Source: an uncultured Eubacterium sp. (GTDB lineage Bacteria; Bacillota; Clostridia; Peptostreptococcales; Anaerovoracaceae). From it: a stretch of 29,481 bases of DNA. The notes under the pieces are model-generated. The model saw nothing but the letters and a program-made list of their open reading frames with translations, was not told where the DNA came from and made no database searches. Within the stretch, counting starts at the first letter, position 1. The number at the start of each line of letters is the position of its first letter. This document shows positions 24,999 through 29,481 of the stretch, piece after piece. The position numbers were made by a program, and so were the translations under genes. Where the stretch lies: contig CABUXV010000029.1 in assembly GCA_902495595.1 (NCBI GenBank), forward strand, positions 1 to 29,481, written 5' to 3'.

Positions 24999-25265
24999 TT
25001 AGTCTTTAATGTAACTGTTGATAGTATCAATACTTTCCTGACTGGCTTTGTAATATATAACTAGCTTTCCTTTATCATCGAGCTCATATCTTGTTTCATC
25101 AATCATTCCATTTGAGCAGGCTGTCATTAAAGCTTCATCCATAGCCTTGTCTTTGAAAGCTTTGAAATTACCATACTCAGCTCTCAGAGCCTCTTGTACA
25201 TCAGCTCTGCAAGCCTCGACACCAGTAGTGTAATATTTTAACATCGAAAAAAATAATGGTCTCAT
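24999..25265 (-). CDS. Unrecognised 88-residue protein, winged-helix-like
   Basis: I do not recognise this protein. The start is set at the ATG at 25265 (MRPLFFSMLKYYTTG), which has AAAGGAGG just upstream; a longer reading would overlap the transporter gene. The chain is about half helix (residues 10-50), followed by DEALMTACSNGMIDETRYELDD and GKLVIYYKAS, and a last helix. A helix, then a Gly-Met/Ile turn, then a beta hairpin with a charged tip is the layout of a winged-helix domain, so it might bind DNA or a protein. It starts four bases past the transporter stop, so it is co-translated with it and could serve it. Confidence 0.75.
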   Translation of the reverse strand: MRPLFFSMLKYYTTGVEACRADVQEALRAEYGNFKAFKDKAMDEALMTACSNGMIDETRYELDDKGKLVIYYKASQESIDTINSYIKD

Positions 25266-25269
25266 ATCT

Positions 25270-26394
25270 TTATGCCTCCTTTGCTGTAGCTCTCTGCTGT
25301 GAAATAGCAAGTACGAAGATACCGATTACCATAAGAATAGCGCCAACCCAACCTGGCCATGCGATATTCCATCCTTCTCCTCCGAAAAGAAGTCCACATA
25401 CAATCAAGCACCAGAAAGGTCCCCAGAATGCATATGTACCGTTGCATCCCATACCGAGAGCTGCACCGCACATAGATGCGCCTCTGTACCAGAATTTGAA
25501 TGACCATGATGCGAATACACCACCGATAAAGAACAGCCAGATTGATGGTCCGTCAACAAGAGCATGACCTACAAGCGCAAGCCCCGAACCTATTCCGTCG
25601 CCTCCCATAAGTGAAAGCAGCGAACAGAGGATAACACCGTTTACAATACCTGATGTTACCTGACGAATACAGATTGCAACTTCAGTATCAACCATGCAGC
25701 AGGCATATCCGCCTACAGCACCTTCGATACCCCAGCCGAGAGCTGCTACAAATGCTGCCGCAATACCAAGACCTGCCTGACCGCTCATATTAGCAAATAT
25801 GCCGGAAAGACCACCCTCCGGAATGCCATATCCGAAGAATCCGATGATTACTGCTGCAGAGAAGCAGATAAGAATACCTAAAATCATTCCGCCTGTAAGC
25901 TTCTGCTTATAAATAATTCTTCCTATAATAGCTCCGATAGCAGCATTAAGTGCCGCAATTGGTACTATTATCGAACCCGCCATCTGTAAACCGACTACAT
26001 ATGCAGTTGAAGCTAAAGGACCGCCGATAATAGCTGCAATGATAAGAATTTTTCCCGGTTTTGTTCTAAGAGTTCTTCCAAAATCACCCAGTCTTCCGAA
26101 AATAGCTGCCTGAATAATTGTATAGACAGCTGAACAGATATCGTTTACCGCGGCTCCTACTGCTGAAAGTGTATAAACAAGAGCAAAGGCTGAAAGACCA
26201 GCAGCCACTCCTGTTGCTCCATAGTAGTCACCCCAAATACCTGATGCCATGCCCTGAGTCATGAATGCTGTATATCCACCATACAGAAAACCTGACATTA
26301 AAGCAATAAATATACCTTTTTTACGGTATGCTTTTTCCTGCGCTCGTTTAGCGTCAATAGCCGCTGCCGACACAGTCATTGAACTTTCGCTCAT
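25270..26394 (-). CDS. DMT-superfamily (EamA-like) transporter
   Basis: This 374-residue protein has about ten predicted membrane helices after a charged 27-residue N-terminus (IFIALMSGFLYGGYTAFMTQG onwards). The two five-helix halves, with the Gly/Ala-rich TM pattern (GKILIIAAIIGGPLASTAYVVG; GAALGMGCNGTYAFWGPFW), fit the drug/metabolite transporter superfamily. No other candidate for choline entry or trimethylamine exit lies in the operon apart from the MATE protein, so this is a good candidate for either. I cannot tell uptake from export by sequence. A GGAGGAG site precedes the ATG. Confidence 0.8.
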   Translation of the reverse strand: MSESSMTVSAAAIDAKRAQEKAYRKKGIFIALMSGFLYGGYTAFMTQGMASGIWGDYYGATGVAAGLSAFALVYTLSAVGAAVNDICSAVYTIIQAAIFGRLGDFGRTLRTKPGKILIIAAIIGGPLASTAYVVGLQMAGSIIVPIAALNAAIGAIIGRIIYKQKLTGGMILGILICFSAAVIIGFFGYGIPEGGLSGIFANMSGQAGLGIAAAFVAALGWGIEGAVGGYACCMVDTEVAICIRQVTSGIVNGVILCSLLSLMGGDGIGSGLALVGHALVDGPSIWLFFIGGVFASWSFKFWYRGASMCGAALGMGCNGTYAFWGPFWCLIVCGLLFGGEGWNIAWPGWVGAILMVIGIFVLAISQQRATAKEA

Positions 26395-26607
26395 AAATAC
26401 TCCTCCTTTTTTAATAATGAGCTGTAACTAATTAACTGATATATCTTTACAATAATACCATTAACTTGTTCTGAGCCGCTCTTCTGCATCGCCGTCACAA
26501 ATGTCCGGCTTTATTTTAATGCAAAAGACCGTATCTCTAAATACCCATTAAATATCAGCGCCAGGTATGTTCCCCTCACATAAAGACGCCTTTGACAATA
26601 ATCTCGC

Positions 26608-28005
26608 TTATTTCATTGCCCTTTTCAGAATTATTACAGAAAGCACTGCCAATACAGCCTGCGCTACTGTTACAGACATCCATACACCAGTAACTCCCAT
26701 AATAGGAGACAAAACGAAAGTCGCCAGTATACCCATCAATATCAATTCACCATATATTAAAATATAAGCATATTTATTTTCATCCATAGCATAGAAAATG
26801 GAAGTAGTTACTCTTTCGATTGCAATGAAGAGAAATCCTATCGCAAAATAAGGCATTGCTACGGCAACGTCTCCGAGTCCATCCTTTCCCATACCGAAAA
26901 ACTCTGCAATCATCCTGCTTCCCAATATACATATAGCAGCAGAAACTATCGATAATATTTCAGATGTCATAAAAGCCATGTTTCTCAGTTTTTTTACAGC
27001 TTTCATATCATCTGCTCCGTAATATCTGCTTATAAGAGGCTGGGAACCATCACCTACTCCCTGTATAAGCATCTGTATTATGTATGTCACATATGAGATT
27101 ACAGCATAGCATGCCGCCGCTGCCGCGCCTCCATATGCTATTGCATTCTTGTTTACTATTATAAGTATCACGCTCGATGCATAAGTAAGACCAAAAGGTG
27201 AAACCGCTACTGCCAGGATTTCCCTTACTGTTTTAAATTCCCTCGGAAGCTTAATATATCCAAACAGCTTTTTCTTCTTTATAATAAATGCCAAACTCGG
27301 TATTATCGCACATCCCTGACCTAATACAGTAGCCAAAGCCGCCCCCGGAAGACCTAAACCGAAAACCGCGATAAAAAGCCAGTCTAACACAACATTGACT
27401 AAAAACCCTATTATCATTGAGACCATTGCTACAGTCGCACCGTCATAATTTCTAACTATCGGCACAAGACCTGTTCCTATCATCTGAAACAAGGTTCCCA
27501 AAACTATCCACTTGACATATTCTTCGCCATAGGTGAGCAGTTCACCTGATGCTCCGAAAAATCCCAGTATTTCGGAATATGTAAAGTAAATTAGAATCAT
27601 CTCTATTATTCCGAAAATAAACAGCAGCAGAAAAGTCATTCCGAGATATTCTTTCTGCTTTTCAAATTCCTGCTTTCCTTCGCTTATAGATATAAATATA
27701 GCGCCGCCCATACCTATAGCAGTGCCTGTCGCAAGTATGAACGCTGTAATCGGATACGCCACATTTATAGCTGCCAATCCCGTCTCATTCAGATAATTCC
27801 CCACAAACCAACCATCTACTATTGAATAAACCCCTGAAAAAGCAAATGCTATCATTGATGGTATTACAAATTTAAAAAATTCCTTAGTCAAAGCTGCTGT
27901 TATTCCTTTCTTAAATAAATCGCCGGCTATATATTCAATTTTAAATAAAACAAGCTCTTTTACATATATACTAATTGTAACATATACACATAGGAGGAAT
28001 GTCAA
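26608..28005 (-). CDS. MATE-family efflux transporter
   Basis: This is a MATE family protein of up to 465 residues with about 12 membrane helices. Typical features are FFKFVIPSMIAFAFSGVYSIVDGWFVGNYL near the N-terminus and the repeated second half. These pumps use sodium or proton gradients to export cationic compounds. The start is uncertain: the open frame begins at a TTG (28005) with no ribosome site, and that TTG is part of a TTGACA that may be a -35 box. The conserved region begins near residue 29, and a TTG at residue 39 (after AAAGGA) is an alternative. It lies between the MerR/eutS/eutP unit and the main operon; a role in trimethylamine or choline-analogue export is possible but unproven. 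Confidence 0.88.
   Translation of the reverse strand: MTFLLCVYVTISIYVKELVLFKIEYIAGDLFKKGITAALTKEFFKFVIPSMIAFAFSGVYSIVDGWFVGNYLNETGLAAINVAYPITAFILATGTAIGMGGAIFISISEGKQEFEKQKEYLGMTFLLLFIFGIIEMILIYFTYSEILGFFGASGELLTYGEEYVKWIVLGTLFQMIGTGLVPIVRNYDGATVAMVSMIIGFLVNVVLDWLFIAVFGLGLPGAALATVLGQGCAIIPSLAFIIKKKKLFGYIKLPREFKTVREILAVAVSPFGLTYASSVILIIVNKNAIAYGGAAAAACYAVISYVTYIIQMLIQGVGDGSQPLISRYYGADDMKAVKKLRNMAFMTSEILSIVSAAICILGSRMIAEFFGMGKDGLGDVAVAMPYFAIGFLFIAIERVTTSIFYAMDENKYAYILIYGELILMGILATFVLSPIMGVTGVWMSVTVAQAVLAVLSVIILKRAMK
27974..28005 (-). promoter_or_regulatory. Possible long-spacer (MerR-type) promoter for the MATE gene
   Basis: On the minus strand TTGACA (28000-28005) is followed by 20 bases and TACAAT (27974-27979). 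MerR-family promoters have 19-20-bp spacers. A weak dyad TTGACAT ... ATGTTAC spans the spacer. A MerR-type regulator lies at 29170-29481. This is suggestive only. Confidence 0.3.
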
Positions 28006-28020
28006 TTCAAAATTTATGAT

Positions 28021-28078
28021 GAGGTTTCACATTTGCATAACCTCGAAATTTTTAATTTAATCTTGAAATTTAAAATTC
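28021..28078. repeat. Inverted and direct repeats upstream of the MATE gene
   Basis: The stretch has an inverted repeat GAGGTT-N12-AACCTC (28021-28044) and a near-perfect palindrome GAAATTTAAAATTC (28065-28078, 12 of 14 symmetric). It also has a second GAAATTT copy at 28045-28051. They could be operators or an AT-rich upstream element. Chance is possible in sequence this AT-rich. Confidence 0.35.
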
Positions 28079-28140
28079 GCTCTCATATTTATCACAAAAT
28101 TCTAAATTGTTCGAAATCATCTATCGGTTGAATTTCCAAC

Positions 28141-28182
28141 AAAAAAGAGATTTCCCCTAAATAAATGTTTTGGAAAATCTCT
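28141..28182 (-). terminator. Intrinsic terminator after the second eutP-like gene
   Basis: An 11-bp stem (AGAGATTTTCC with GGGAAATCTCT, one G-T pair) and a 15-base loop are followed on the minus strand by six T. It ends the MerR-eutS-eutP message about 75 bases beyond the eutP-like stop, so the MATE gene needs its own promoter. Confidence 0.8.
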
Positions 28183-28255
28183 GTAATGCTCCGAAAATAT
28201 TTCTCTATATTATACCAGGCTAACCTTTCTCATAACATTCCCCTTAAGGTAATGC

Positions 28256-28741
28256 TTACTTTTTACCGTATGTATCATCTTGTTTTTTTGCTTCTTCCCA
28301 GGGCATCACATCGCCCTCCTCTTTTAGATATTCAAGAAGCTCTGCAATACCTTCCCCCGTATAAGAACTTACAAAGAAAACTTTCTCACATCCGGCTAAT
28401 TTCAGCCATAGTTCAGCTTGCTTGGGGTCTGCGATAGGATGATCTATTTTTGTAACGATTCCTATTACCTCTCTGTTGCTTACAGTGGTCACATTAGGAG
28501 GATAAAGAGAGTATGGTTCTATGGCGCTTATCAACAGTCCCACTACGTCAGCCTCATAGGAATAAAGTGCCAATGCTCCCCCGAGGTTTTTCGTTTCCGC
28601 ATATTCTCCGGGAGTATCTATAATAACATCGTAATTGTTGACATACTGAGTCTTATGATATGTAATTGTTTCTCCCTTTAATGCCTGAGTAAGCGTAGTC
28701 TTTCCTGCTTCACTTCTTCCGATAAAAATTATCTTTCTCAT
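28256..28741 (-). CDS. EutP/PduV-like GTPase, intact motifs
   Basis: This 161-residue small GTPase of the EutP/PduV family has G1 GRSEAGKTTL (residues 8-17), G3 DTPGEYAETKN and G4 TKIDHP. Unlike the paralogue at 18269-18727 it keeps the G3 glycine, so it is expected to hydrolyse GTP. Family members associate with compartments and may position them. It starts 15 bases after the eutS-like stop, with AAAGGA, and is followed by a terminator. The short tail after residue 145 is charged and specific to this copy. Confidence 0.9.
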   Translation of the reverse strand: MRKIIFIGRSEAGKTTLTQALKGETITYHKTQYVNNYDVIIDTPGEYAETKNLGGALALYSYEADVVGLLISAIEPYSLYPPNVTTVSNREVIGIVTKIDHPIADPKQAELWLKLAGCEKVFFVSSYTGEGIAELLEYLKEEGDVMPWEEAKKQDDTYGKK

Positions 28742-28756
28742 TAAGCTGTCCTTTAA

Positions 28757-29143
28757 TTACCTTCTCGTAATATCGCATACTGCATAACCCAAATCATCTT
28801 TAAAATATCTTACTATCTCTTCAACGGCATTCGTAACCTCTGAAATAAGACCTGTTATTATAAGAGTTCCGCTGAATCTGTCTACAAAGCCAAGATAAAC
28901 ATCACCGGTTTTGATAGCTATATCACTTGCGATCACCGCTGACTCCGTAGGACTCATGTTTATTATTCCTATAGCGGAACTGTCATAATCTATATCGGGA
29001 TTTAATCCCAGTTTTTTATAGACTATAGGTCTTGGACCTCCTATTATATGGGCCAATGTTATCTGTTTGCCAGGAACAAGTTCCTGTATTATTCTAAGTC
29101 TTCCCTCTGTATCCTGAGGCAGTAAATCTTTAATATCAACCAT
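28757..29143 (-). CDS. Second EutS/PduU-like permuted BMC-H shell protein
   Basis: The start is set at the ATG at 29143, because AGGAG lies at normal spacing and an upstream TTG would include that site. The 128-residue protein is a permuted BMC domain (IIQELVPGKQITLAHIIGGP, AIGIINMSPTESAVIASDIAIK, GFVDRFSGTLIITG, and terminal AVCDITRR). Compared with the EutS at 18724-19077 it has a longer N-terminus and an insert after KKLGLN (PDIDYDS), so it is a diverged duplicate. Making this shell protein from a regulator-linked message outside the main operon may let the cell vary shell composition. It follows the MerR gene by 26 bases. Confidence 0.92.
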   Translation of the reverse strand: MVDIKDLLPQDTEGRLRIIQELVPGKQITLAHIIGGPRPIVYKKLGLNPDIDYDSSAIGIINMSPTESAVIASDIAIKTGDVYLGFVDRFSGTLIITGLISEVTNAVEEIVRYFKDDLGYAVCDITRR

Positions 29144-29169
29144 ACGATTTTTCTCCTGCAATTATTTTC

Positions 29170-29481
29170 TTACTTTGATATATCAACCAAAATCTCCGTT
29201 ACAAAGTCTTCCGATTTTCTTATAGTCCAGTAATCCGTAACATACCTTTCGATTGATGAATTTCCGCACTTGTATCCGTGAGCATCTGCCCATTTAAATA
29301 TCTTTTCATAGGTTTCGTTTATTTTATTATGAGGACCTATATGATATGCCGAAAGCATCATTTTACCGCCGACAGTTATCGTGCTGCTGTTTTCTATTTC
29401 TTTTGCTCCCTTTTGAAAAATAAAAACTTTTGTATTCTTATTTTCCATCTTTTCCTTTACATTTTGAAAAACTATATGAAC
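29170..29481 (-). CDS. C-terminal part of a MerR-family regulator (GyrI-like effector domain), partial
   Basis: The frame is open to the right edge: eleven codons precede the internal ATG at 29448 without a stop, so this is the end of a longer gene. The 103 visible residues (LSAYHIGPHNKINETYEKIFKW, HGYKCGNSSIERYVTDY, EDFVTEILVDISK) match the C-terminal half of GyrI/BmrR-type small-molecule-binding domains, which in MerR-family activators follow an N-terminal DNA-binding domain. Being the first gene beside the cut shell and GTPase genes, it is a candidate sensor of choline, trimethylamine or another cation. The DNA-binding part lies outside the window. Confidence 0.75.
   Translation of the reverse strand, partial: VHIVFQNVKEKMENKNTKVFIFQKGAKEIENSSTITVGGKMMLSAYHIGPHNKINETYEKIFKWADAHGYKCGNSSIERYVTDYWTIRKSEDFVTEILVDISK

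Noticed and set aside
25270..25310. Longer version of the 88-residue protein overlapping the transporter by 41 bases
   Set aside because: A strong AAAGGAGG site sits just before the internal ATG at 25265, and the upstream start has none.
26395..26607. Possible riboswitch or antiterminator hairpins (ANTAR/EutV type) in the leader before the DMT gene
   Set aside because: Only short stems (GCCG/CGGC) are seen, with no hexaloop pair and no terminator; no known riboswitch core could be recognised.
1..29481. CRISPR array, insertion sequence, prophage or integration-site signals
   Set aside because: No regularly spaced repeats, transposase or integrase frames, or flanking direct repeats were seen, and composition is even across the cut locus.

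Overview
The window comes from an AT-rich anaerobic Firmicute, most likely class Clostridia. The evidence is strong AGGAGG-type ribosome sites, a fused SecDF beside YajC and a four-helix membrane protein, a tRNA gene with an encoded CCA end, and oxygen-sensitive glycyl-radical chemistry. I cannot name a genus from sequence alone. Nearly every gene is on the minus strand, so transcription runs from high to low coordinates.

Positions 1-3952 are housekeeping: the start of a probable RelA/SpoT-like gene (cut by the window edge), secDF, a small membrane protein, yajC and tRNA-Leu(CAA). Positions 3974-8476 hold an RND-type exporter with a long coiled-coil insert and a membrane-anchored GH25 lysozyme, driven by a good promoter. 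A 61-residue ferredoxin-like protein (8696-8881) is the only plus-strand gene. It has its own promoter and shares a two-way terminator with the locus that follows.

Positions 8988-29481 are a choline-utilisation (cut) bacterial microcompartment locus of the glycyl-radical type, closest in gene content to what is called GRM1. CutC splits choline to trimethylamine and acetaldehyde, and CutD installs its glycyl radical. Acetaldehyde goes to acetyl-CoA (aldehyde dehydrogenase), then acetyl phosphate (PduL), then acetate plus ATP (EutQ is a candidate kinase). It can also go to ethanol through the iron-dependent alcohol dehydrogenase, which recycles NADH. The shell has eight proteins: a BMC-H, a BMC-H with a C-terminal extension, two tandem BMC-T proteins (one PduT-like), two EutS-type permuted proteins, a GrpU-like protein and an EutN pentamer. 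PduS, PduT and GrpU form a plausible iron-sulfur electron path through the shell. EutJ, two EutP-like GTPases, an EutT-like protein, two transporters and the C-terminal part of a MerR-type regulator complete the locus.

The most interesting points are several paralogues that have lost key residues. The second aldehyde dehydrogenase has Ser253 where the catalytic Cys should be, one EutP-like GTPase has lost its G3 glycine, and an EutT-like protein sits in a pathway that needs no B12. Other points worth a look are a shell protein fused to a SAP-like tail, an unrecognised 88-residue winged-helix-like protein beside the putative substrate/product transporter, and stable hairpins between cistrons.
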